Shown one piece after another: positions 1 through 7,602 of a stretch of 64,000 nt of DNA. The notes beneath the pieces were generated by a model. That model did not search any database and was not told where the DNA came from. It worked only from the letters and a program-made list of their open reading frames with translations. The position numbers and the translations under genes are program-made. The DNA is taken from contig CAMILZ010000006.1 in NCBI GenBank assembly GCA_946223075.1, forward strand, positions 37,280 to 101,279. The letters are read 5' to 3'. Origin of the DNA: an uncultured Dermabacteraceae bacterium (GTDB taxonomy: Bacteria; Actinomycetota; Actinomycetes; Actinomycetales; Dermabacteraceae). Positions within the stretch are counted from its first letter, which is position 1. Each line of letters begins with the position of its first letter.

Positions 1-14
1 TCAACGCTCGTGAT

Positions 15-48
15 GTGCGGCCTGTAAGCAGAGTTACAGGTCGCGCAC
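15..48 (+). promoter_or_regulatory. hairpin in the putative rpmE leader
   Basis: A perfect 7-bp inverted repeat (21-27 with 34-40, 6-nt loop) is extended by a further 5 bp (15-19 with 44-48) across a small interior loop. No U-tract follows, so it is not an obvious intrinsic terminator. It lies about 100 nt upstream of rpmE. Actinobacterial L31 genes are known to carry leader RNAs bound by their own protein; identity with that class is inference. No coding end is visible in the first 150 nt. Confidence 0.4.
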
Positions 49-150
49 TGGAGCTCCGGCTTCCTTTCGTGGGAAACTGGACGACGGTTCTGGTTCACGG
101 CCCGCACCGCGGTGCCGACCCAGCGGCCATGATCGAAAAGGAGACATCAC

Positions 151-363
151 ATGAAGAAGGGGATCCACCCCGAATACGTGGAGACCACGGTGACCTGCAC
201 CTGTGGCAACACGTTCGTGACCCGCAGCACGAAGGCCGACGGAAAGATTAACTCCGAGGTGTGCTCGGCCTGCCACCCGTTCTACACCGGTAAGCAGAAG
301 ATTCTTGACACCGGTGGCCGCGTGGCCCGCTTCGAAGCACGCTACGGCAAGCGCAAGAAGTAG
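151..363 (+). CDS. rpmE: 50S ribosomal protein L31, zinc-binding type
   Basis: This 70-aa protein belongs to the large ribosomal subunit, near the central protuberance at the bridge to the small subunit. The N-terminal MKKGIHPEY and the four cysteines C16, C18, C38 and C41 mark the zinc-containing (C+) form rather than the zinc-free paralogue induced by zinc starvation. Length is normal for the family. The ATG follows a strong AAGGAG ribosome binding site. It is first in a conserved series with prfA and prmC, as in other Actinobacteria. A terminator-like hairpin follows directly, so part of its transcription may stop before prfA. Confidence 0.97.
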   Translation: MKKGIHPEYVETTVTCTCGNTFVTRSTKADGKINSEVCSACHPFYTGKQKILDTGGRVARFEARYGKRKK

Positions 364-369
364 CTTTTC

Positions 370-420
370 AAAGCGGCGCTGGCACCCCGCCTCCATGTGG
401 GATGTCGGCGCCGCTTTCGC
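370..420 (+). terminator. hairpin terminator between rpmE and prfA
   Basis: A 10-bp perfect stem (370-379 with 408-417) encloses a 28-nt loop and ends in TTT. It begins 7 nt after the rpmE stop codon. The long loop and short T run suggest partial termination, letting some transcripts continue into prfA. Confidence 0.55.
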
Positions 421-468
421 GTACGTAAAACCCTCAACGCCCGCTACACCACGTCAAGAAAGACCCTC

Positions 469-1566
469 ATGTTTGAGAATGTGTCCTCGCTCGTTGATGA
501 ATATTCGGCCCTCGAGCAGCAAATGGCCGATCCCGCGCTTCACAACGACCACAACAAGGCCAAGCGCGTGGGGCGCCGGTACGCTGAGCTTGGTCCCGTG
601 GTGAGGGCGTACCGTGAGTGGCTTGCGACGGGGGAGGACCTCGACACGGCGCGCGAGTTCGCCGACGAGGACCCCTCGATGGCAGAGGAGGCGAAGTCTC
701 TTGAAGCGAAGCGCGAGGACCTCACGGCGAAGCTCGAGGATCTGCTCGCCCCGCGTGACCCCAACGATGCGCGCGACGTGATCCTCGAAGTGAAGGCCGG
801 CGCTGGCGGCGATGAGTCCGCGCTGTTCGCCGCGGATCTCGTGCGTATGTATGAGGCCTATGCGACCAGGAACGGCTGGAGCACCGAGATCATCACCGAA
901 ACCGAGAACGACCTCGGCGGCTACAAGGACCTCTCGATGTCGATCCGCACGCGTGGCAACGTCGGTCCCGCTGAAGGTGTGTGGGCGCACCTCAAGTACG
1001 AGGGCGGCGTGCACCGCGTGCAGCGCGTTCCCGTGACCGAATCTCAGGGCCGCATCCACACGTCGGCCGTGGGCGTTCTCGTGGTGCCCGAGGCCGACGA
1101 GGCAGATGAGGACGAGTTCCTCGCCGAGCAGCTCCACCCGAACAACCTGCGCATCGACGTGTACCGTTCGTCCGGCCCCGGCGGCCAGAGCGTGAACACG
1201 ACCGACTCGGCCGTGCGCATCACGCACCTTCCCACGGGCCTCGTGGTGAGCTGCCAGAATGAAAAGAGCCAGCTTCAGAACAAAGAGCAGGCCATGCGCA
1301 TCCTCCGCTCGCGCTTGCTCGATGCCGTACATGCCGAGCAGGAGGCCGAGGCTTCCGCGACTCGCCGCTCCCAGGTGCGTACCGTGGACCGCTCCGAACG
1401 CATCCGCACGTACAACTTCCCCGAGAACCGCATCGCCGACCACCGCACCGGCTACAAGGCCAACAACCTCGATCAGGTGCTCAACGGCGATCTCGAGGCG
1501 GTCGTGAAGTCCCTCATGGATGCCGATCGCGAAGCCATGCTCGCCGCCGCGGGCTCAAACGAGTAA
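469..1566 (+). CDS. prfA: peptide chain release factor 1
   Basis: RF1 recognises UAA and UAG stop codons and triggers hydrolysis of peptidyl-tRNA on the ribosome. The 365-aa product carries the GGQ catalytic tripeptide (in SSGPGGQSVNTTDSAVRITH) and the usual helical N-terminal domain. The open frame extends upstream to 397, but the ATG at 469 gives the family-typical MFEN start and normal length, with a purine-rich AAGAAAGA site before it. prmC, whose product methylates the GGQ glutamine, lies immediately downstream, a conserved functional pairing. Confidence 0.96.
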   Translation: MFENVSSLVDEYSALEQQMADPALHNDHNKAKRVGRRYAELGPVVRAYREWLATGEDLDTAREFADEDPSMAEEAKSLEAKREDLTAKLEDLLAPRDPNDARDVILEVKAGAGGDESALFAADLVRMYEAYATRNGWSTEIITETENDLGGYKDLSMSIRTRGNVGPAEGVWAHLKYEGGVHRVQRVPVTESQGRIHTSAVGVLVVPEADEADEDEFLAEQLHPNNLRIDVYRSSGPGGQSVNTTDSAVRITHLPTGLVVSCQNEKSQLQNKEQAMRILRSRLLDAVHAEQEAEASATRRSQVRTVDRSERIRTYNFPENRIADHRTGYKANNLDQVLNGDLEAVVKSLMDADREAMLAAAGSNE

Positions 1567-1665
1567 AGATTCGTGGGCTCGCTCGGCGCGAAGGAAGCGC
1601 GCGATTCCGACGCTTGCCGCACCCCCGGCGATGTTGTGGAGGCTCGCGGTGAGCACGGTGCTCAC

Positions 1666-2583
1666 GTGAAATTGAGCGTGTCGCAGCGCGTGGCACTCGC
1701 CCGCCGCGATGCCCGCACGCGACTTGAGAAAGCCGGTATCGACTCGGCTGAGGCGGAAGCGCGGCTCATCGTTTCTCACGCGGCGAGAGCTCGCACCTCT
1801 CTCGTGCTCCTCGACGACCTGCCCGAAACTTTCGAGGCCGATCTCGAGGCGATCCTCGCCCGCCGCGAAAGGCGAGAACCCCTCCAGCTGATCTTCGGCG
1901 AAGCTCCTTTCCGGCACCTCACCCTCGAGACCGCTCGCGGTGTTTTTATTCCGCGGCCCGAGACTGAGATGGCCCTCGACATCGCCCACGACTGGGTGCG
2001 CGAGGAGGGCAGGCAAGCGTCGGACCCCCTTCGAGCCCTCGATGCCTGCACCGGAAGCGGCACCCTCGCCGCCGCGCTCCTTGACGAATTTCCCGCCGCC
2101 CGCGTGTGTGCGTTCGACGTGAACGAGCGTGCCGTTGACCTCGCCCGGCGAAACTGCGAAAGTGCGGGCCCCGGCCGCTCCCGCGTGTTCCACGCCGAAC
2201 TGCCCACGAGCGAGGCGGAGCTGGACGCTTTCGTGCGCACGTACGTTCCCGAGCTCCCTCTCGATTGTCTCCTCGCGAACCCGCCCTACATCCCCGAATC
2301 CTGCATCCCCGCCGATCCCGAGGTGCGCGAGTTCGACCCCCGAGAGGCGCTGTTTGGGGGAGGGGAGAAGGGCCTCGACGTTCCCCGCGCCGTGATCGCA
2401 CTCGCTGCCCGCACCCTGCGACCAGGCGGCTTGCTCGTTATGGAGCACGACGAAAGCCAAGGTGACGCGACCCGTGCGATCGCCGAAGGCGGGGGAGAGT
2501 TCGAGAAGATCCGCACAGCGCGCGATCTCACGGGGCGCGATCGCTTCCTCGTGGCGCGCCGCGCACAACAAGTGAAAGAATGA
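1666..2583 (+). CDS. prmC: release factor glutamine methyltransferase PrmC/HemK
   Basis: PrmC methylates the glutamine of the GGQ motif in release factors, using S-adenosylmethionine. The protein shows a SAM-binding segment (ALDACTGSGT) and the diagnostic NPPY motif (LLANPPYIPES), which binds the target glutamine. The chosen GTG start at 1666 gives 305 aa and aligns the helical N-terminal domain with the family; the frame is open from a GTG at 1573, which would add 31 unconserved-looking residues, so the start is uncertain. The gene overlaps the next by ATGA, which indicates translational coupling. Confidence 0.93.
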   Translation: MKLSVSQRVALARRDARTRLEKAGIDSAEAEARLIVSHAARARTSLVLLDDLPETFEADLEAILARRERREPLQLIFGEAPFRHLTLETARGVFIPRPETEMALDIAHDWVREEGRQASDPLRALDACTGSGTLAAALLDEFPAARVCAFDVNERAVDLARRNCESAGPGRSRVFHAELPTSEAELDAFVRTYVPELPLDCLLANPPYIPESCIPADPEVREFDPREALFGGGEKGLDVPRAVIALAARTLRPGGLLVMEHDESQGDATRAIAEGGGEFEKIRTARDLTGRDRFLVARRAQQVKE

Positions 2584-3296
2584 GGCACGTGAGCGTTTAC
2601 GACTACACCGACGAATCCACGCGCGACGAAGCCCTCGAGGCCGCCGCCACCGCCGTCAAAGACGGCAAACTCCTCGTGTTGCCCACCGACACCGTGTACG
2701 GGATCGGCGCCGATGCGTTCAACAAGGATGCCGTGCAAGCCCTCCTCGACGCGAAGGGCCGCGGCCGCCAGTTTCCGCCGCCCGTGCTGATCGGCGACCC
2801 GAACGTCATGCACGCCCTCGGCCTCGATATTCCGCCCATCATCGAAGATCTCGTGGAGGAGTACTGGCCCGGCGCGCTCACCGTGATCGTCAAGGCGCAG
2901 CCCTCCCTACACTGGGATCTCGGCGAAACAAAAGGCACCGTGGCGCTTCGCATGCCCGATCACGAAGCGGCGATCGCGCTTCTCAAGAAGACCGGCCCGC
3001 TCGCGGTCTCGAGCGCCAATAAGCACGGCGGCGAGCCCGCAAAGTCCGTCATGGACGCGGCCGTGCAACTCGGCGACGCGGTCGAGGTGTACCTCGACGG
3101 CGGCACCTCACGCATCGGCGAATCCTCGACGATTATCGACGCGACCGTGAACCCGCCCGAGATTCTCCGCCATGGCGCGCTGAGCGAAGAAGAGATCGTC
3201 GAAAAGTTCGGCGAGATCTTCACGCCCGAGAAGACAGAGGATCCCGAAGAGGGCGAGGCCCAGTCCACTGCTGCCGAGGACAAGGCCGACGCTTGA
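2580..3296 (+). CDS. L-threonylcarbamoyladenylate synthase (Sua5/YwlC/YrdC family)
   Basis: The enzyme makes threonylcarbamoyl-AMP from threonine, bicarbonate and ATP, the first step of t6A synthesis at position 37 of ANN-decoding tRNAs. The YrdC fold is evident from LPTDTVYGIGADA, the KGRGR basic segment and a GPLAVSSANKHGG motif near the nucleotide site. At 238 aa it is a YrdC-length protein with an acidic 30-residue tail, without the extra C-terminal Sua5 domain. It overlaps prmC by 4 bp and the next gene's TTG start overlaps its stop, so the three are probably translated in series. Confidence 0.92.
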   Translation: MRHVSVYDYTDESTRDEALEAAATAVKDGKLLVLPTDTVYGIGADAFNKDAVQALLDAKGRGRQFPPPVLIGDPNVMHALGLDIPPIIEDLVEEYWPGALTVIVKAQPSLHWDLGETKGTVALRMPDHEAAIALLKKTGPLAVSSANKHGGEPAKSVMDAAVQLGDAVEVYLDGGTSRIGESSTIIDATVNPPEILRHGALSEEEIVEKFGEIFTPEKTEDPEEGEAQSTAAEDKADA

Positions 3297-4417
3297 GGGT
3301 TTACCTCTTCCTCCTCCTGATCGCCGCGGCCGTCACCTATCTCGTGACGCCCGCGGCGCGCGTCGTTGCGCGGCGCATCGGCGCGATGACCGCCGTGCGT
3401 GCGCGCGACGTGCATCAGGACGTCACCCCTCGACTCGGTGGCGTGGCCATGTTTGCTGGGGTCGCGTTCGCCATGCTGTTCGCCTCCAACGTTCCTTTCC
3501 TCGAGCCCATTTTTCGCGGCTCTTTCAAGGTGTGGTCGATTCTCATCGCTGGTGGGCTCATCTGCCTGCTCGGCGGGCTCGACGACAAATTCGACCTCGA
3601 TTGGCTTACGAAGCTCGCGGGGCAAGTGCTCATCGCGCTCTTTGTTGCCTCGCAGGGTGTGCAGCTTACGACCCTCCCCATCGGCGGCCTCACGTTGATC
3701 TCCGCACGCTCTTCGCTCATTCTCACGGTCATCGTGATCGTCGCGGCGATGAACGCCGTGAACTTCATCGACGGGCTCGACGGCCTCGCCTCGGGCGTCA
3801 TGGCGATCGGCGGGGCGGCGTTCTTCATCTACGCGTACCTCCTCACCCGCGACGTCTCCTCGACCGACTACTCCTCGATGGCGGCGCTCATCACGGCGGT
3901 TATGATCGGCGCGTGCCTCGGTTTTCTTCCGCACAACTTTTCGAAGGCGCGCATCTTCATGGGGGACTCGGGTGCCCTCTTCCTTGGCCTCCTCCTCGTC
4001 TCGGCCACGATTGCCGTCACGGGCCAGGTCGATCCCGCGCGCCTGGCGCCTGCCGATGCGCTCGGCCAGCTGCTGCCGATTCTTATGCCCGTGGGCGTCA
4101 TGATCTTGCCCGCTCTCGACATGGTTCTCGCGGTCGTGCGGCGCGTGGGAAGCGGCAAGTCGCCCTTTCACGCCGACCGCCGACACCTCCACCATCGCTT
4201 GCTCAACCTCGGCCACTCGAAACTCGGCGCCGTGCTGATTATGTACACCTGGACGGCGCTCGTGTGCCTGTGCCTCCTCGCCCCCGTATTCTTCGAAGCG
4301 AAGACCGCGACGATCATTTGGATCGGCTCGCTCGTCGTGGCTATAGTCGTGACCCTTGACCCCCTGCGCGCGCTCACACGCGCCCGTAAAGCCCAGGACG
4401 TGGAGAACAACGCATGA
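3293..4417 (+). CDS. polyprenyl-phosphate N-acetylhexosamine-1-phosphate transferase (WecA/Rfe-like)
   Basis: This integral membrane enzyme of the MraY/WecA family probably transfers GlcNAc-1-phosphate from UDP-GlcNAc to a polyprenyl phosphate, priming cell-wall glycan synthesis. Visible signatures are the cytoplasmic loop with TPRLGGVAM, the DDKFDLDW aspartates, NFIDGLDGLASG and the HADRRHLHHRLL histidine loop. About ten hydrophobic segments are evident over 374 aa. It starts at TTG overlapping the sua5 stop and ends overlapping the following small gene. The position just before the atp operon matches rfe in Mycobacterium. The sugar specificity is not readable from sequence. Confidence 0.88.
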   Translation: MRVYLFLLLIAAAVTYLVTPAARVVARRIGAMTAVRARDVHQDVTPRLGGVAMFAGVAFAMLFASNVPFLEPIFRGSFKVWSILIAGGLICLLGGLDDKFDLDWLTKLAGQVLIALFVASQGVQLTTLPIGGLTLISARSSLILTVIVIVAAMNAVNFIDGLDGLASGVMAIGGAAFFIYAYLLTRDVSSTDYSSMAALITAVMIGACLGFLPHNFSKARIFMGDSGALFLGLLLVSATIAVTGQVDPARLAPADALGQLLPILMPVGVMILPALDMVLAVVRRVGSGKSPFHADRRHLHHRLLNLGHSKLGAVLIMYTWTALVCLCLLAPVFFEAKTATIIWIGSLVVAIVVTLDPLRALTRARKAQDVENNA

Positions 4418-4833
4418 GCACCGCCGAAAAGAACCGTGCGCACAACAACGCGCTGGTGCAAAAAGCGATCGTGAGCGCGGTGATCGTGGGGGCCGTCATC
4501 GCTGCCGTCGTTGTGCTCGTAGCCTGGATCGGCTTCGATCCGCTCGCCCGCAACGGCGCGATCGTCGGTGCTCTTCTCTCTCTCGTGGTGACGCTGCCCG
4601 CGCTCATCGTCGCGTACTGGGGCATCGCCCAGAGCCCGCTCATCATGCTCGGAACGGTCGCGTGCACATGGGGAGGAAAAATGCTTGCTCTCATCCTGTG
4701 CCTTATTTTGCTCAAAGGGGAGACATGGCTCTCAATGCCGTGGGTGGGAATTGCGCTTCTCTTCGGCGCCGTCGCTCCGATTGCGGTCGAAGGGGCGCTG
4801 CTTGCGCGAACCCGCCCGAAAATTGAGGTGTAA
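4414..4833 (+). CDS. small four-helix membrane protein, AtpI-like
   Basis: The 139-aa protein is strongly hydrophobic with four likely membrane segments. In Actinobacteria this slot between the WecA-like gene and atpB holds an ATP synthase protein I-like protein, thought to help assemble the c-ring. The similarity is positional and compositional; no diagnostic motif is visible. The ATGA overlap with the upstream gene indicates coupling. A gap of 187 bp with a promoter candidate separates it from atpB, so it may be expressed apart from the synthase. Confidence 0.65.
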   Translation: MSTAEKNRAHNNALVQKAIVSAVIVGAVIAAVVVLVAWIGFDPLARNGAIVGALLSLVVTLPALIVAYWGIAQSPLIMLGTVACTWGGKMLALILCLILLKGETWLSMPWVGIALLFGAVAPIAVEGALLARTRPKIEV

Positions 4834-4870
4834 GAGGCACCGACCTGAGTCAAAAGTCCGCCTCGTCCTC

Positions 4871-4879
4871 TGTTATATT
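4871..4879 (+). promoter_or_regulatory. candidate extended -10 promoter for the atp operon
   Basis: The sequence TG-T-TATATT is a good extended -10 element, unusually AT-rich for this DNA, in the largest gap before the ATP synthase genes. No convincing -35 box is seen 16-18 bp upstream, which an extended -10 does not need. A transcript from here would have a 5' leader of about 135 nt before atpB. Confidence 0.45.
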
Positions 4880-5020
4880 GATTCAGAATGCTGAGCGAAT
4901 AGCGGCGGAGTCTGCACGGGTGCTGAGAGCGCGTGCACGGCATCGAAGCCGTTTCGAACAGACCGTCCCGTGCCCGTGGCCCACGCTAAGCGTGAGCCGA
5001 CAACTCTGGAGTAAGAGCAG

Positions 5021-5827
5021 TTGATTCCTAGCGAAACTTCGCGCCTTGTCGCTGAAGGTGGGCTGGATTTTCACACCCCTTCCCTCGCCGACTTTTTTCC
5101 TGATGCGATTCTCTTTGCGGGCACCCCGTTTGAGTTCAACCGCGTGCAGCTCATTCGCCTCATCGTGGTCGTGGGATGCCTCGCGATCACCTATGCGATT
5201 GCCTCGCGCGCGAAGGTCGTGCCCGGCCGCATCCAGAGCATTTTCGAACTCTTCATGGGCTTTATCCGCGACAACGCGATCGAACCCGTACTTGGCAAGT
5301 CCAAGGGCCGCCGTTTCGCGCCCATGCTCTACACGCTCTTCTTTCTCATCCTTTCGATGAACCTCGCTGGCGTGACTCCGGGGCTTAACCTTGCGGGCAC
5401 CTCCGTGATCGGCATGCCCCTCATGCTCGCGATGTGGACCTTCGCCACCTACGTCATTTGCGGCATGAAGCAGCACGGCGTTCTCGGTTACTTCAAGCAC
5501 GAGACCATGCCCCCGGGCGTTCCGAAGCCCGTGTACCTCCTCCTGGCCCCCATTGAGTTCCTCCAGCTCGCCGTCGTGCGTTGGTTTTCGCTCACTGTTC
5601 GTCTTCTCGCCAACATGGTTGCGGGTCACATGATGCTCGTCGTGTTCATTTCACTGACGCAAGCAATCCTGCTCTCGGGCACGTGGCTCATTGCCGCGAC
5701 GCCATTCGCGGGCGCGTTCGCACTCGGCATTTTTGGCTTCGAAATCTTCGTCGCCCTTCTCCAGGCTTTCATCTTTACGACGCTTTCAGCTGTGTACATC
5801 AACATGGCCACGAGCGAAGGCCACTGA
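5021..5827 (+). CDS. atpB: F1Fo ATP synthase subunit a
   Basis: Subunit a forms the proton half-channels next to the c-ring. The 268-aa membrane protein has five to six hydrophobic segments and the conserved fourth-helix stretch WFSLTVRLLANMVAGH, which contains the essential arginine that faces the c-ring carboxylate. A second conserved block, FEIFVALLQAFIFTTLSAVYI, lies near the C terminus. The TTG start is preceded by a clear GGAG site (CTGGAGTAAGAG). First gene of the atpBEFHAGDC operon. Confidence 0.96.
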   Translation: MIPSETSRLVAEGGLDFHTPSLADFFPDAILFAGTPFEFNRVQLIRLIVVVGCLAITYAIASRAKVVPGRIQSIFELFMGFIRDNAIEPVLGKSKGRRFAPMLYTLFFLILSMNLAGVTPGLNLAGTSVIGMPLMLAMWTFATYVICGMKQHGVLGYFKHETMPPGVPKPVYLLLAPIEFLQLAVVRWFSLTVRLLANMVAGHMMLVVFISLTQAILLSGTWLIAATPFAGAFALGIFGFEIFVALLQAFIFTTLSAVYINMATSEGH

Positions 5828-5919
5828 CCACCCAGGTCACTCGAGTTTTCCCCTAGAGCTTCGGCTCACAACCGAAATCCTGCCCGGCAACGCGGCAGAA
5901 AACTGAAAGGAACACCCAC

Positions 5920-6150
5920 GTGGGCACCACCATTCTCGCTGAAATCACCGGTAACCTCTCCTCGCTCAGCTACGGCATCGCCGCTTTTGGCCCGGCCCTC
6001 GGTCTCGGCCTCATCGGCGCCAAGACCGTCGAGTCGATGGCGCGTCAGCCTGAGATCCGCGGCTCGCTTCAGACGACCATGCTTATCGCCATGGCGTTCG
6101 TCGAGATCATCGCGCTCCTCGCGGTTGTCACCGGCCTCCTCTTCTCCTGA
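5920..6150 (+). CDS. atpE: F1Fo ATP synthase subunit c
   Basis: This 76-aa hairpin protein forms the proton-driven rotor ring. Two membrane helices flank the polar loop RQPE (residues 42-45), which contacts the central stalk. The proton carrier is E62 in AFVEIIALL. No sodium-site signature is evident beyond the glutamate, so proton coupling is assumed. The GTG start has a GAAAGGA site upstream. The 92-bp gap after atpB holds a small stem closed by a UUCG tetraloop (5856-5867). Confidence 0.96.
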   Translation: MGTTILAEITGNLSSLSYGIAAFGPALGLGLIGAKTVESMARQPEIRGSLQTTMLIAMAFVEIIALLAVVTGLLFS

Positions 6151-6162
6151 GGTTAATTCCCC

Positions 6163-6705
6163 ATGTATCTGGCAAGTGGAGAAGGAGAGGTCAGCAAGTA
6201 CGCCCTGCTGATCCCCGAAGTTCCCGAAATTATCTGGAGCTTCATCTTCATCCTCATCTTTGCCGTCGTGTTCATGAAGTTCGTGCTCCCGAAGCTCAAC
6301 CGGGTCCTGGACGAACGCGCCGAAAAGATCGAGGGTGGCATCCGTAAAGCGGAAGAAGCCCAGTACGAGGCCGATCGCCTCAAGGCTGCGCAGGAAAGCG
6401 AACTCGCTGCAGCACGCCGCGAAGCCGCCGAGATGCGCGAAAAAGCCCGTGAAGAGGGCTCGCGCATCATCGAAGAGGCCCGCACGCGTGCAAGCCTTGA
6501 GACCGAACGCATGATCGGTGCGGGCAAGCAGCAGATCGCGGCTGAGCAGGCGCAAGCAAGCGCGGAGCTTCGCGGCGAAGTCGGCTCGCTCGCCAGCACG
6601 CTCGCCTCGAAGATCGTTGGCGAGTCGCTCAGCGACGATGAGCGCTCGCGCCGCGTGATCGATCGGTTCCTCGACGAGCTCGAATCGTCGACCGCGGCGA
6701 AGTAA
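6163..6705 (+). CDS. atpF: F1Fo ATP synthase subunit b
   Basis: Subunit b is the peripheral stalk that holds the F1 head against the membrane sector. The protein has one N-terminal membrane helix (about residues 22-44) followed by a long charged coiled coil rich in Ala, Glu and Arg, typical for the family. At 180 aa it is of usual length. No separate b' gene is present, so two copies probably form the stalk. Confidence 0.95.
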   Translation: MYLASGEGEVSKYALLIPEVPEIIWSFIFILIFAVVFMKFVLPKLNRVLDERAEKIEGGIRKAEEAQYEADRLKAAQESELAAARREAAEMREKAREEGSRIIEEARTRASLETERMIGAGKQQIAAEQAQASAELRGEVGSLASTLASKIVGESLSDDERSRRVIDRFLDELESSTAAK

Positions 6706-6719
6706 GGAAGGCACAGCAC

Positions 6720-7532
6720 ATGCGCGGAGTTTCCGCCACGTCGCTCCAGAGCGTGTTACGGCGCGCCTCGGAGACCACCTCGGCGAACGCCCCCAGCACC
6801 GAGATCGCGAGCGAGCTCTTCGAAGCCGTGCGCGTGATCGACTCGAGCAATCAGCTCGTTCGCCTCTTGAGCGACCCCGGTCGCGATGAGGACCTCAAGG
6901 CCGATGTCGTGCGGCGCCTCTTCGGCGGCCGCGTGAGCGAAGCCTGCCTCGAGGTGCTCCTTGAGGCATCGCGGTGCACCTGGTCGGAGCAAAACCACCT
7001 CCTCGAAGGAATCGAATTCGCGGGCGTGGCCCTCGTTCTCGACGAAGCTCGAGGTCGCGGTGCGGCGCACACCGTGGAAGAAGAACTCTTCCAGGTCGCG
7101 CGCCTCGTTGAGGACACCCCGGAGCTCTCCGAAGCATTCGATTCCAAGCGCGACGACGTACCGGCGCGCGTGGGGATCATCGAGAAGCTCCTGAGTGGCA
7201 AGGTGGACCAGGCAACCGTCGGAATTGCCGCGCAAGCGGTGAGCTTCGAGGCCGCTGCGAAGGTTCCCGCCCGGCTCCTCGAGTTCGCACACTTCGCGAG
7301 CGCTGAGCGCGACCGACGCTCCGGCGTGGTCACGAGCGCGGTAGCGCTGACTCCCGAGCAGCAAGAACGCCTCACGCGCATTCTCTCCGCCCGCTACGGC
7401 GGCGAGCTAAGCCTGAACTACGAGATCGACCCGAGCGTGATTGGCGGCCTCCGCATCACGATCGGTGACGACCTCTACGACGCCACGATCTTCGGCCGTG
7501 TTCGCGATGCTCGCGAACGCATTTCCGCCTAA
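6720..7532 (+). CDS. atpH: F1Fo ATP synthase subunit delta, with duplicated N-terminal domain
   Basis: Delta (OSCP) links the peripheral stalk to the top of the alpha/beta ring. At 270 aa it is much longer than the roughly 180 aa of E. coli. The extra length is an internal repeat: residues about 31-116 and 121-206 align, both starting with ELF and sharing a hydrophobic pattern ending near G(K/R)V. The C-terminal part (about 207-270) has the usual delta beta-domain and ends GRVRDARERISA. Actinobacterial deltas, including the mycobacterial b-delta fusion, are known to carry such an added domain. Confidence 0.93.
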   Translation: MRGVSATSLQSVLRRASETTSANAPSTEIASELFEAVRVIDSSNQLVRLLSDPGRDEDLKADVVRRLFGGRVSEACLEVLLEASRCTWSEQNHLLEGIEFAGVALVLDEARGRGAAHTVEEELFQVARLVEDTPELSEAFDSKRDDVPARVGIIEKLLSGKVDQATVGIAAQAVSFEAAAKVPARLLEFAHFASAERDRRSGVVTSAVALTPEQQERLTRILSARYGGELSLNYEIDPSVIGGLRITIGDDLYDATIFGRVRDARERISA

Positions 7533-7602
7533 GAATCACCAAAGAGAACACGAACACCCCTCCCGGCGCCGCCGGGAATGACCAAGAAGGAAGCGGAGCG
7601 CG

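Noticed and set aside
1..150. 3' end of an upstream gene such as rho
   Set aside because: Rho would be expected before rpmE, but no coding frame with a convincing end is visible in these bases.
2960..4216. 418-codon minus-strand frame across sua5 and the WecA-like gene
   Set aside because: Highly charged low-complexity product, antisense to two good genes.
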